Shown here: in pieces, positions 44,301-52,938 of the stretch
How positions within the stretch are numbered: position 1 is the stretch's first letter
Layout: each line of letters starts with the position of its first letter
Assembly (NCBI GenBank): GCA_027489335.1
Contig: JAIXZX010000002.1
Location: 1-64,000, forward strand
Reading direction: 5' to 3'
From: Caulobacteraceae bacterium
GTDB taxonomy: Bacteria > Pseudomonadota > Alphaproteobacteria > Caulobacterales > Caulobacteraceae
Length of the DNA stretch: 64,000 bases
Notes under the pieces: model-generated
Database searches by the model: none
What the model saw: only the letters and a program-made list of their open reading frames with translations
What the model was told of the DNA's origin: nothing
Position numbers and translations under genes: made by a program

Positions 44301-45086
44301 CTACATTCCCGGGATAAACGGCTCGCTGACCGCGCCGTAGCCTGCGCTTTCCGGCAGGACCAGCCGTCTGCCGTCCGGGCCTTCGTGGATCTCCGGCTGC
44401 ACGGTCACCAGGGGCCTCGCCCGGGCCTGATCGATGGCCGCCGCCGCGCTGGCCGCTCTGGCCAGAAGCTGCAGGTTCATACGGGTCGGAAAGACCAGCT
44501 TCCGCCTCCCCCGTTCGGCCGCCTCCAGCGCGGCGTCGGGGGCATACCAGCAGGCGTCCACCGTCTCACGCCCGTCGCACACGGCCAGCTGACCGGCCGG
44601 CGCGTGGGCCACGTAGAACCAGGTGTCGAACCGCTTGGGCGTCACTGGCGGGGTGATCCAGCGGGCGAAGACGGTAAGCGCTGACAGGTCCAGCCGCGCC
44701 CCGGCCGCCCGCACCACATCCAGGAACGGCGTCTCACCCCGGTCGACGGATTGACGCAGCTCCAGCGGCGCAGGTTCGATGGCCAGAGGACCACCATCGA
44801 TCCGGCGGGCGAGCAACAGGCCGGCCTCCTCGAATACCTCACGTATGGCGGCGATCCGCAGGCCTGACTGCTCCGCGCCATGCTCGCCCCAGCCGAGCGC
44901 GTGCTCGCGCCACGCCTCATCATGGTCGCCAGGGCTGGACTTGCCGCCAGGAAAGACCAGGGCGCCGGAGGCGAAGTCGATCTGATGGTGCCGCTCGACC
45001 ATCAGCACCTCGAAGCTGGGGTCGTCGCGCAACAGGAGCAGGGTCGAGGCCGGACGCACCAGGCCGCCCGCGGGATCATCGGTCAT
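44301..45086 (-). CDS. NUDIX hydrolase
   Basis: A 261-residue protein. The NUDIX box is GG(KSSPGD)...RIAAIREVFEEAGLLLA, with the RE...EExG core at about residues 79-91. The long insert (about 95-150) and late IDGGPLAIEPAPLELRQ segment resemble NUDT19-like (RP2p) proteins that act on CoA derivatives. The ATG at 45086 has no visible ribosome site, and the sequence just upstream (GATATC about 10 bases before) could be a -10 element, so the mRNA may be leaderless. Convergent with the Hpt gene. Confidence 0.88.
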   Translation of the reverse strand: MTDDPAGGLVRPASTLLLLRDDPSFEVLMVERHHQIDFASGALVFPGGKSSPGDHDEAWREHALGWGEHGAEQSGLRIAAIREVFEEAGLLLARRIDGGPLAIEPAPLELRQSVDRGETPFLDVVRAAGARLDLSALTVFARWITPPVTPKRFDTWFYVAHAPAGQLAVCDGRETVDACWYAPDAALEAAERGRRKLVFPTRMNLQLLARAASAAAAIDQARARPLVTVQPEIHEGPDGRRLVLPESAGYGAVSEPFIPGM

Positions 45087-45134
45087 GGGCGATATCTGAC
45101 CCCGGCGCGCCCGTTCGCCAAGGAAAAGCTCGGA

Positions 45135-46274
45135 TCAGGCGGTCTGCAGCGCCGGCGCAGCCCGCTCGGCCATCCGGTCCATGCGATCCAGGAGATAGTC
45201 GGCGTCTTCCCGGGCGCCCACATGGGGCTGGGTGAGGAAGCGTTCGAGCATCTTCTTCTGGAACTTGTCGCGGTCCCGGGCGCCGCCCTCGAACTCCATG
45301 GCGTGGAAGGTGTCCACCCCGGCGCGGAAGGCCGGGAGCAAGCGCGCGGGCATGCCGGCCCGCTCATAGATCGCCTTCAGGCCAAGTGGCCCGGCGTCGT
45401 GGATCATCAACCAGGTCCGGTGGTGGGGCACCCCGGCCAGCTCGGCCAGCCCCCACTCGAAGAAGGCCATGTGCCCGTGCGCCAGGGCCCGCAGGAGCAG
45501 GGAGGGCGTCAACCGCTCGTTGCGGTGCAGGTGGGCGACAAAGGCCTTGAGATCGGCGGCGCGGCCGGCCTGGTCCACCAGATCCAGAGTCGCACGCTCC
45601 TTGGCGCCGGTGGCGATCTGAAGGGCGAGCTCCGGCGAGACCGGATGATGGGCGAGAAGGTGGTCGCGAACCTGATCGCCGACCAAGTCGATAAGCTTCT
45701 CCGTGACCGACAGCGGCAGGGTTTGACGATAGGCGACCGCCGCCAGCACCCGTTCCGACCGCTCGAAGCGGGCCAGGACGTTCATCAGGGTCTGATCGGC
45801 GAAGTCGGCGTTGTCGTTGGAGCAGGCGACCTCGACGGCGCGCTCCACCCCGGTCTCGACGATGACGTCGGTGAGGCGTCGCGACAGGCGGGGCCGCTTG
45901 GCGATCGCCACCTGCCGAACCGGTCCGCCGAGACGGACGATCTCGACCAGCTCTTCATCGGTGAAGACCGGCGAGAAGCTGAGAATGGGCTGGCAGACGC
46001 TCTCCACATCCCGGGCCAGCTTCAAGGCCACATCGTGAGGAATAAGCGGAGAACTCTTTAGGGTTACCGCCAGGGCCCGGCGGACCAGCTCGGCGGCGTC
46101 CTGGGCCATAACCCGCAGGATGTCCTGGGCCAGCACCTGCTCTTCGGGCGTCAAAGGCAGAGTATCGATGCGCCGGCACAGCTTGTGCGCCACCAAAGCC
46201 CGCTCGTCCGGCGTCGCGCCCTTCACCAGGGTGCGTATGTCGTCCTCGGTGAGCGCCGCCCGCGTCGTGGTCAT
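45135..46274 (-). CDS. DUF2336 protein (second copy, diverged)
   Basis: A 379-residue helical-repeat protein. LVRRALAVTLKSSPLIPHDVALKLARDVESVCQPILSFSPVFTDEELVEIVRLG is the DUF2336 core (about 50-105). Overall identity with the copy at 41688 looks low apart from this core. ATG 46274 has an AGGGGAGGGG site, and the frame extends 13 codons further without one. It is divergent from the hybrid kinase (161 bases between starts), an arrangement that often reflects shared control. Its function is unknown. Confidence 0.9.
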   Translation of the reverse strand: MTTTRAALTEDDIRTLVKGATPDERALVAHKLCRRIDTLPLTPEEQVLAQDILRVMAQDAAELVRRALAVTLKSSPLIPHDVALKLARDVESVCQPILSFSPVFTDEELVEIVRLGGPVRQVAIAKRPRLSRRLTDVIVETGVERAVEVACSNDNADFADQTLMNVLARFERSERVLAAVAYRQTLPLSVTEKLIDLVGDQVRDHLLAHHPVSPELALQIATGAKERATLDLVDQAGRAADLKAFVAHLHRNERLTPSLLLRALAHGHMAFFEWGLAELAGVPHHRTWLMIHDAGPLGLKAIYERAGMPARLLPAFRAGVDTFHAMEFEGGARDRDKFQKKMLERFLTQPHVGAREDADYLLDRMDRMAERAAPALQTA

Positions 46275-46435
46275 GTGCCCCTCCCCTGCGCCGGGACTCC
46301 CGCCCCGTCTCATGACAATGGTCGATTAGGCTTAACGGACGGTTTCGCACCCGCCTGTGGATTAACGCTGTTGCGTAACCCCCCGCCAACCCTGACCCAC
46401 TACCTTCGCGGGCGTCGCCGCAAAGGACCAAGCCC

Positions 46436-48229
46436 GTGTCATCCAACGATTCTGCTCGGTTCGCCCCACGCGGCGGCGCCTCCGTGGCCCAGCAGGCCCT
46501 GGACGCCCAGGCTGCGCTGCTGCCCTACGCCCTGGTCGCCTTCGTGGTGAGCATGCCGGTCTTCGTCTGGGCCGGCTCCTATGCCGACAACGCCGCCTGG
46601 ATGACGGCCAGCTTCGCCCTGTTCGCCATGGCCTGCGGCGCGACCTATGCGGCGGTCAACTGGCTGCGCACCGCGGCGGCCGCCGACCTGCGCGCTCGCT
46701 CGCGGGTGCATATTGTCACTGGCCTCGTCTGGGCCGGCTGTGTGGCCCAGGTCGCCGCCTTCGCCGACGGCGCCGGACCCATGCGTGAAACCCTGCTGCT
46801 GATGGCGACGGCTGCGGCGGTGATCTGCATCTTCTTCACCGCGCCTTGGCTGCCCAGCCTGCTGGTGGTGGGCGCCGCCGCCGCCGCCGGCCCGCTGATC
46901 GCCCTGTTCGCCAGTCCCCATAGCCAGAACGCCGCCACACTGGCCTGGGGCGGCGTGGCGCTGGCCTTCGCCCTCGCCCTGATGCTCAACCGGGTGCTGC
47001 GCCGGCAGTTCGCCATGGCCGCTGAACGGGAGGTTCTGATCGCAGACCGGGCGGGCAAGGTCGAGGAGGCCAGCCGCCTGGCCCGGTCCAAGTCCGACCT
47101 CGTCGCCACCCTCAGCCACGAGATCCGCAATGGCCTGACCGGGGTGTCGCACGTGCTGGCCGCCGCCGCCGGACGCAATGGCCGGGCCGCTCCGTCGCGG
47201 GAGCAGCTCTCCGCGGCCCTCGACGCCGTCAGCGATCTGATCGCGGTGCTCAACACCACCCTGGATTCGGAGACCGCAGAGGCCGGTCGTCTGGCGGTCG
47301 ACGTCAGGCCTCTGGACGCGCCAGGCCTCGTCCGTGACCTGATGCTGCTGAACCGTCCCCATGCGGGCGCCAAGGGCCTGGAACTGAGCGTCTATGTGGC
47401 CCCAGAACTGGCCGAGGGCCCCGGCGCGGCCCTGGGCGATCCAGCCAGGGTGCGGCAGATCCTGGCCAATCTGATCGGCAACGCCATCAAGTTCACCGTC
47501 CGCGGCCGCGTCGAGGCGCGGCTCAGCCTGACGCCCGAGGGCCGCGTGCTGATTGAAATCGCCGACACTGGCCCGGGCCTGTCCGACGGCGAACTGGCCC
47601 AGGCCTTTGAAGCCTTCCACCGGGTTGAACGCACGAGCGCAGGCGTGCCGGGCGCCGGTCTTGGCCTGTCGCTCTCGCGCCAGTTGGCCAGGCTGATGAA
47701 CGGCGAGCTAATCGCCACCAGCGCGCCTGGCGTGGGCAGCTGCTTTGGCCTGATCCTCCCCTTCGATCCGCTGGCCGCAGCCCTTGCCGAGCTGGCGCCC
47801 GAAGCCCCTGACGAGCCGCAGATCGAAGGCCGCAAGCTCCGGATCCTCATGGCCGAGGACGACAGTCTGAACGCCGCCATGATGCGCGCGGTGCTGGAAC
47901 AGCTGGGCCATCAGGTCGTCCACGCCCAGGACGGCCGCCGGGCCGTGGATCTGGCGCGGGTCTGCGAGTTTGACCTGGCCCTGATCGACGGCCGGATGCC
48001 CGGCCTGGACGGGCCAGAGGCCACCGCCGCCATCCGCGCCCTCGATGGGCCGGCCAGTGATCTGCCGATCATCGCGGTGATCGGCGGCGACGCTGGCGAG
48101 GCGCTGGAATGCACCCGGGCCGGCGCCGATGCGGTTCTGCGCAAGCCGGTCAGCGTCACCGCTGTGGCCAGGGCCGTGGCTGACGCCACCGCCGCGTCTC
48201 GCCGGAGCCTCGCCCGCAGGATCGCCTGA
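46436..48229 (+). CDS. Membrane hybrid histidine kinase
   Basis: A 597-residue protein. About six N-terminal membrane helices (27-187), a HisKA domain with SHEIRNGLTGV (His228; NGL replaces the usual TPL), a HATPase domain (N-box ILANLIGNAIKFTV, IADTGPGL, GAGLGLSLSRQLA) and a C-terminal receiver (about 467-580) with acidic pair DD475-476, phospho-Asp518 and Lys570. The receiver's switch Thr/Ser is replaced by Ile549 (PIIAVIGG). GTG start with an AAAGGA site. The signal is unknown. Half-sites TTAAC occur in the upstream region. Confidence 0.93.
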   Translation: MSSNDSARFAPRGGASVAQQALDAQAALLPYALVAFVVSMPVFVWAGSYADNAAWMTASFALFAMACGATYAAVNWLRTAAAADLRARSRVHIVTGLVWAGCVAQVAAFADGAGPMRETLLLMATAAAVICIFFTAPWLPSLLVVGAAAAAGPLIALFASPHSQNAATLAWGGVALAFALALMLNRVLRRQFAMAAEREVLIADRAGKVEEASRLARSKSDLVATLSHEIRNGLTGVSHVLAAAAGRNGRAAPSREQLSAALDAVSDLIAVLNTTLDSETAEAGRLAVDVRPLDAPGLVRDLMLLNRPHAGAKGLELSVYVAPELAEGPGAALGDPARVRQILANLIGNAIKFTVRGRVEARLSLTPEGRVLIEIADTGPGLSDGELAQAFEAFHRVERTSAGVPGAGLGLSLSRQLARLMNGELIATSAPGVGSCFGLILPFDPLAAALAELAPEAPDEPQIEGRKLRILMAEDDSLNAAMMRAVLEQLGHQVVHAQDGRRAVDLARVCEFDLALIDGRMPGLDGPEATAAIRALDGPASDLPIIAVIGGDAGEALECTRAGADAVLRKPVSVTAVARAVADATAASRRSLARRIA

Positions 48230-48341
48230 CGCAGGGTCATAGCGCAGAACGCCTTTCCCCCTTCGCCGGCCCCGGTCAGTATGGCGCCAAGAGGGAGCTG
48301 CGCCGGTCAAGGCGCGGCCTGAGGCGGAGGACCGAGCGCTC

Positions 48342-49541
48342 GTGATACTCAAGGGTTTGAAGGTGGTGGAGTTCGCCACCTATATCGCCGCGCCCGGCGC
48401 CGCCGGCATCCTGGGGGACTGGGGGGCCGAGGTGATCAAGATCGAGCGCCCCGGCGGCGACGACATGCGGCACGTCTTCGCCGACGCCAAGAGCGACCTG
48501 GGCGCCAACCCCACCTTTGAGATGGACAATCGGGGCAAGCGCTCCATCGTCCTGGACATCGGCAAGCCCGAGGGGCGCGAGGCCGTGGCCAAGCTGGCGT
48601 CCGGCGCCGACGTCTTCATCACCAATGTCCGGCCTGCCTCGCTTAAGCGCGCGGGCCTGGATGAGGCCAGCCTGCGTCCGGCCAATCCGCGGCTGATCTA
48701 CGCCCTGGTCACCGGCTACGGCCTGGAAGGGCCCGACGCCCACAAGCCGGGCTTCGACGTCACCGCCTTCTGGTCGAGGGCCGGGGTGGCGCGCATGACC
48801 ACGCCCAAGGGGGAAGATCCCTTCCTGCTGCGCACCGGCTTTGGCGACCACATCACCTCGCTCGCCACCACCTCGGCGATCCTCGCGGCCCTCTATGAGC
48901 GCGAACAGACCGGCGTCGGCCGGATGGTGCAGACCTCCCTGCTGGCGACCGGGACCTATACGGTGGGCTCGGACCTAGCGGTGCAGCTGCGCTTTGGCCG
49001 GCTGTCGTCCAACCGCTCGCGGCGGGAGCCGCTCAACCCCCTGGCCAACTTCTTCCAGAGCGCCGAGGGCCGCTGGTTCGTCACCAACCCCCGGGGCGGA
49101 TCGGTGGACTGGGCGGCCATGGCCAAGGCCGCCGGCCGTCCCGATCTGCTGGAGGATCCGCGCTTCGCCTCAGGCCGCCTGCGTAAGGAAAACACCGCGG
49201 CCCTGACCGCCGAGTTCGACCAGGCGTTCGGCGCCTTGGGTTGGGATGAGGTCACCGCCCGACTGGACGCCGCCGATCTCGTCTGGGCGCCTGTGCAGAC
49301 GCCGGCCGAGGTAGCCGCCGATCCGCAGGTCCGCGCCTCCGGCGCCCTGGTCCAGGTGGAAAACACGCAAGGCGGCTTTGGAGACTCGCCGGCCGCGCCG
49401 GCTCAGTTCCCCGGCGTCGATCTCAGCCGCCGACCGCCGCCCCCTGGCCTTGGCCAGCACACCCGAGAGGTTCTGGCGGAACTGGGCTATGGGCCTGAGG
49501 CGATCAACGCGATGCTGGAAGCAGGCGCCGCAGCGGTTTAG
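48342..49541 (+). CDS. CaiB/BaiF-family CoA-transferase
   Basis: A 399-residue type III CoA-transferase. LKGLKVVEFATYIAAPGAAGILGDWGAEVIKIERPGGDD is the diagnostic opening, and MDNRGKRSIVLDIGKPEGREAV follows (about 65-85). The catalytic Asp is expected near residue 160-170 and could not be fixed confidently by eye. The enzymes move CoA between acids in fatty, carnitine or aromatic metabolism. GTG start at 48342 with a GGCGGAGGA site upstream. The stop overlaps the convergent lytic transglycosylase by four bases. Confidence 0.93.
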   Translation: MILKGLKVVEFATYIAAPGAAGILGDWGAEVIKIERPGGDDMRHVFADAKSDLGANPTFEMDNRGKRSIVLDIGKPEGREAVAKLASGADVFITNVRPASLKRAGLDEASLRPANPRLIYALVTGYGLEGPDAHKPGFDVTAFWSRAGVARMTTPKGEDPFLLRTGFGDHITSLATTSAILAALYEREQTGVGRMVQTSLLATGTYTVGSDLAVQLRFGRLSSNRSRREPLNPLANFFQSAEGRWFVTNPRGGSVDWAAMAKAAGRPDLLEDPRFASGRLRKENTAALTAEFDQAFGALGWDEVTARLDAADLVWAPVQTPAEVAADPQVRASGALVQVENTQGGFGDSPAAPAQFPGVDLSRRPPPPGLGQHTREVLAELGYGPEAINAMLEAGAAAV

Positions 49542-50362
49542 CTATCGTCGCGCGCCTCGGACAACATCCGCAGCATTTCGGTGGAGAACAGCGAGCCGCC
49601 GAGCCGCTGACCCACGCCGGCGCCTTCAGCCGGCTGGGAGCCGCGCAGGATGAAGTCCACCAGGGCCTCCTGCTCGCGCATGGCCTCAGCGCGGCGGGCC
49701 GAGGCGTACTGGATGAAGCCGGTGTCCTGCGGGGCGGTCTCGCGAGGCCGGACGGCTTCGCCACCCCCGCCGGTGCGAGTCAGGTTGGCGTAGACCTCGG
49801 CCACCGTGGCCGGCCGGCCGCCCTTGTAGAAGATCGACCGGTTGGCCCGGGCGGCCTCGGGAAACAGGCTGGCGGCGCTGGCGCCGGGTTGAGATCGGGT
49901 GGCTTCAATCAGCTTGGCCGAGCCATGCGGCCCCAGAAAGTGGGCGGCGTAGAGCTCGCCGGCGGTGGGCGTGCGCCCGACCCGACCCTTGAGATAGGCG
50001 GCGTGGTCGGAGGTCAGTTCGCCGGCCATCAGGGAGGCGGCGTGCGGGTCGAAGCGCAGGTCCATGACCGTCTTGCGCGCCTCGGCGCCGGAGACGCGGT
50101 AGCGGCCGTCCGACCCCTTCTGAATCAGGTCCGCATAGCGGGCGTAGCCGTACTTCGAGCCATGCTGCTTCAGCGTGGCCAGCCAGGTCTGCTCGACGAA
50201 CTGAAAGAGCCCGGCGGCCGAAGACGTCTTGGCCTTGGCCGTGGGATTGTAGCCGCTTTCCCGGTGGGCGGTGCCCATCAGGAAGGTGAAATCCACCCCC
50301 GTCGCGCTAGACGCGCGCTGGATGGCGGTTTCGACCACACCTCTAAGACCCTGGACGGACAT
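49538..50362 (-). CDS. Lytic transglycosylase (SLT domain) without signal peptide
   Basis: A 274-residue protein. MGTAHRESGYNPTAKAKTSSAAGLFQFVEQTWL (about 29-61) is the SLT core with catalytic Glu34. It continues with YAAHFLGPHGSAKLI (about 138-152) and RPATVAEVYANLT. No signal peptide or membrane helix is evident at the N-terminus, so export may need another route, as with flagellar or cell-cycle lytic enzymes of Caulobacterales. A CtrA-like box lies 25-39 bases upstream of the start. It may cut wall for flagellum, pilus or division. That role is inferred. Confidence 0.88.
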   Translation of the reverse strand: MSVQGLRGVVETAIQRASSATGVDFTFLMGTAHRESGYNPTAKAKTSSAAGLFQFVEQTWLATLKQHGSKYGYARYADLIQKGSDGRYRVSGAEARKTVMDLRFDPHAASLMAGELTSDHAAYLKGRVGRTPTAGELYAAHFLGPHGSAKLIEATRSQPGASAASLFPEAARANRSIFYKGGRPATVAEVYANLTRTGGGGEAVRPRETAPQDTGFIQYASARRAEAMREQEALVDFILRGSQPAEGAGVGQRLGGSLFSTEMLRMLSEARDDS

Positions 50363-50386
50363 GGTCCCTGAATGGCGCCGACATGG

Positions 50387-50401
50387 TTAACGGCCCGCTA
50401 A
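50387..50401. promoter_or_regulatory. CtrA-like box upstream of the lytic transglycosylase
   Basis: TTAA (50387-50390), seven bases, CTAA (50398-50401). CtrA in Caulobacter binds TTAA-N7-TTAA, so this has one mismatch. The site lies within 40 bases of the start at 50362. The flanks also form an imperfect inverted repeat (TGGTTA/TAACCA). Confidence 0.35.
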
Positions 50402-50420
50402 CCACGTTCGCCGAGGCGCC

Positions 50421-51440
50421 TCAGGCGGTGAAGCGTCGCGGATCTAGCCGCGCAGCCCAAGGGCCCGGCGCCTCGCCCAGCGCCAGGGCCGCGACCATCG
50501 CCCCGACCAGGGGGGCGAGCAGCCAGCCGTTGCGCCGGGCCCCGCAGGCCAGGATGACCCCAGGGTTTGAGGAGGCGCCGACCAGGGGAAGTCCGTCTGG
50601 AGTAGCCGCCCGCACGCCCGCCGCCGCCGTCCAGGCCTGGCCGATCAGTCCAGGAAAGACCGCTTCGGCCTGGACGGCGAGGCCAGCGGCCACCTCCAGA
50701 TCAACGCCTTCGCGGCCCTCCCCCACCTCCATCGTGGCGCCGACCAGCAGGCCATGGCGCGACGGGGCGGCATAGGCGCCCGGGCCACGCAGGACCGGTC
50801 CCTGATAGTCGAGGCCGAGATAGCGCAGAATGTGGCCCCGGATCGGCGAAAGCGCCGCCAGCTCCGGGGCGGCGTCCAGGAAGTCCCGCGAGGCGCCGGT
50901 GGCCACCACCAGCAGATCGTGTGCGCCAGGGCTCAGCGGTTCGGAAGACAGCGTGACCCCCAAGGCTTGGGCGGTCTGGACCAGGCGGCGCAGGTCGGCT
51001 GCGTCCGCCCGCCAGTCGCCGGTAACCCTCAGGCCGCCCCAGCCGCGCGCGCCGTGCCCGGCCAGGGCGGGGGGAACGGCGGCGGCTGCAGCCGGCAAGG
51101 AGAGGCCCAGGTCCGAGGCCGCAGCGCTCAAGCTTGACAGCCGCGCATCATCCCCAATGAGCACGGCGCCAGACCTGTCCAGCTCAAGACCCTGGGCGGC
51201 GGCGAAGCCAGGCCACAGATCCTGGGCGGCCAACAGGACGTCGAGGTGATGTGCGGTGGTGGGATCAGTCAGGACTTCGCTGACCGGCGCCAGCATCCCT
51301 GCGGCAACGGCCGAAGCGTTGGACTGGTCCAGTCCTGGGTCATGCACGGTGACCACCGCCCCGGCCCGGGCAAGCGAGAGGGCGCTGGCCAGTCCGAAGA
51401 CGCCGGCGCCGGCCACGGCGACTCTCAAAGGGGAGCTCAT
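50421..51440 (-). CDS. ThiO-like FAD-dependent amine/glycine oxidase
   Basis: A 339-residue DAO-family flavoprotein. The N-terminal FAD motif is VAVAGAGVFGLASALSLARAGAVVTVHD (about 6-33), SNASAVAAGMLAP follows, and GARGWGGLRVTGDWRADAADLRRLV marks the substrate side. It ends TPDGLPLVGASSNPGVILACGARRNGWLLAP, the typical C-terminal FAD contact. It resembles ThiO, which makes the glycine imine for thiazole, but no thiG, thiS or thiE is adjacent. A general D-amino-acid or glycine oxidase is an alternative. Confidence 0.85.
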   Translation of the reverse strand: MSSPLRVAVAGAGVFGLASALSLARAGAVVTVHDPGLDQSNASAVAAGMLAPVSEVLTDPTTAHHLDVLLAAQDLWPGFAAAQGLELDRSGAVLIGDDARLSSLSAAASDLGLSLPAAAAAVPPALAGHGARGWGGLRVTGDWRADAADLRRLVQTAQALGVTLSSEPLSPGAHDLLVVATGASRDFLDAAPELAALSPIRGHILRYLGLDYQGPVLRGPGAYAAPSRHGLLVGATMEVGEGREGVDLEVAAGLAVQAEAVFPGLIGQAWTAAAGVRAATPDGLPLVGASSNPGVILACGARRNGWLLAPLVGAMVAALALGEAPGPWAARLDPRRFTA

Positions 51441-51529
51441 GCGGCTAACGACCCATCTGGGGGCGGAAAATCAAGCGGAACCGGCCGCGATCGCTTCGGG
51501 TTGCAACAGTCCCGCATGAGGTTCACCCC

Positions 51530-52045
51530 ATGGCCGAAGCCCTCTCCCTGACCGTGCCCAAGCCGATCGATGAACTGGCCCATGAGGTTCTGCGGCTGGC
51601 CTGCGACCGGGACCTCAAGCTCGCCACGGCCGAAAGCTGCACCGGCGGGCTGCTTGCCTCGCTACTGACCGACATTCCCGGCTGCAGTCACGCCTTCGAG
51701 CGGGGCTTCGTCGTCTATACGGACGCGGCGAAACAAGAGCTGCTGGGGGTGCGCCAGTCGATCCTCGACATCGAAGGGGCCGTCTCGGAAGCCGCAGCCC
51801 TGGCGCTGGCACAGGGCGCGCTGGATCGGTCTCAGGCCGACGTGGTCGCCGCCATCACCGGCTTTACGGACGCAGGCCCCTCGCCGGAGGATGAGGCCGG
51901 CCTGGTTCATTTCGCCAGCGCCCGCCGGGGCTCTAGCCCACGCCATCGACGGATGCGGTTTGGCGATATCGGCCGGGCAAGGGTGCGCCAGGCGGCGCTG
52001 GAGACCGCGCTGCGCATGATGCGTGAGGATATACTGGCGATCTGA
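51530..52045 (+). CDS. CinA-family nicotinamide-nucleotide amidohydrolase
   Basis: A 171-residue protein matching the C-terminal CinA/PncC domain: LATAESCTGGLLASLLTDIPGCSHAFERGFVVYTDAAKQELLGV (about 25-68), AxAxSAADxx-like SEAAALALAQGAL and ITGFTDAGPSPE (where GITG-AGP is expected). It deaminates nicotinamide mononucleotide to recycle NAD. NAD kinase is 8 kb away but not linked. It ends four bases before the convergent TetR stop. Confidence 0.9.
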   Translation: MAEALSLTVPKPIDELAHEVLRLACDRDLKLATAESCTGGLLASLLTDIPGCSHAFERGFVVYTDAAKQELLGVRQSILDIEGAVSEAAALALAQGALDRSQADVVAAITGFTDAGPSPEDEAGLVHFASARRGSSPRHRRMRFGDIGRARVRQAALETALRMMREDILAI

Positions 52046-52048
52046 CCC

Positions 52049-52636
52049 TCAGCGCCGTCCGAAGAGCAGCTCCAGCCCCTGGATCACGTCCTCCATGAGC
52101 TCGTCGGCGCGATCGGCGTCGGAGGCCCGCAGAGAGGCGGCCCCATGGCCGCAGGCCCAGACCGCCCAGGCGATCTTGTCGATCTGATCAGCGTCCTTGC
52201 GCGCCGGCAGCGCAACGGCGACGGCGGCCTGAAGGACGGCGAAACAGCGGGTCCTGGCCTGCTCAACCCCCGGATGGGTCGCGACCGCAGGATCGAACAT
52301 CAGACCGAACATGGCGCTGTCAGTCTTTGAATAGGCGAAATAGGCCCGGGCCAGGGTGCGGATCCGCGTGCCCTCCACCGCGGAGTCCTGGGCCTCTTTG
52401 AGACGGCGCTCCAGCTCCTGAAACCCGGCGGCGGCCAGTTCGGCCAGCAGCTCAGCCTTGCCGGAATAGTGATGATAGACCGAGCCTGCGGCGATGCCGG
52501 CGCGTCCGGCCAGGGTGCGGAGGTTCAGTTGGGCCACGCCCCCCTCCTCCACGATGGCGCGGGCCTCCTCGAGCAGCTGCGCCCGGAGATTTCCCACATG
52601 ATAGCGCCGACGGGCGGCGACGTCGGACCAGGCCAT
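52049..52636 (-). CDS. TetR/AcrR-family transcriptional regulator
   Basis: The 195-residue regulator has a helix-turn-helix near the N-terminus, VAQLNLRTLAGRAGIAAGSVYHHYSGKAELLAELAAAGF (about 33-71), and a ligand-binding helical domain with AFAWAVWACGHGAASL-like WAVWACGHGAASLRA (about 155). ATG 52636 is chosen because GGGAG lies five bases upstream, and the frame extends nine codons beyond. Its target is not adjacent by orientation, and the RND pump operator at 39.1 kb is 13 kb away. Self-regulation is possible. Confidence 0.9.
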   Translation of the reverse strand: MAWSDVAARRRYHVGNLRAQLLEEARAIVEEGGVAQLNLRTLAGRAGIAAGSVYHHYSGKAELLAELAAAGFQELERRLKEAQDSAVEGTRIRTLARAYFAYSKTDSAMFGLMFDPAVATHPGVEQARTRCFAVLQAAVAVALPARKDADQIDKIAWAVWACGHGAASLRASDADRADELMEDVIQGLELLFGRR

Positions 52637-52791
52637 ACGGCTCCCAACCGTGATGATACGCAAAACCCTCGCTCACCGGGGATTGAGCCGGACAACCGGT
52701 GCGAAGTCCAGGGGCCCAGGCCCAAGACGGTCTGGAACCCAGCCGGGAGGCGCGGCGTTTTCGGGTGTGTTGCAATGCTGGATGAAGGACG

Positions 52792-52938
52792 ATGGCCCAG
52801 GCGATCCGGAACGAAACCTATCGCAGCGGCGACCCAGACGGTCGCCGGCGCTGGCCTGTTCGGCGCAGCGTCATCTTCGTGCTCGCCGCGTCGGCGGCGC
52901 TGTGGATGCTGATCCTGGCGCCCGCCGCCGCGCTTTAA
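52792..52938 (+). CDS. 48-residue single-pass membrane protein
   Basis: It begins MAQAIRNETYRSGDPDGRRR, continues WPVRRSVIFVLAASAALW and ends MLILAPAAAL. The basic N-terminus and one hydrophobic helix (about 26-45) give a cytoplasm-in topology. AAGGA precedes the ATG by only two bases, shorter than ideal. It lies in the gap between TetR and the convergent TrmH gene, overlapping the latter's stop by four bases. Not recognised as a known family. Confidence 0.55.
   Translation: MAQAIRNETYRSGDPDGRRRWPVRRSVIFVLAASAALWMLILAPAAAL

Noticed and set aside
46321..46380. Paired TTAAC half-sites between DUF2336 and the hybrid kinase as a CtrA operator
   Set aside because: The two half-sites are about 26 bases apart, and the nearest match TTAA-N9-GTAA does not fit the N7 spacing.
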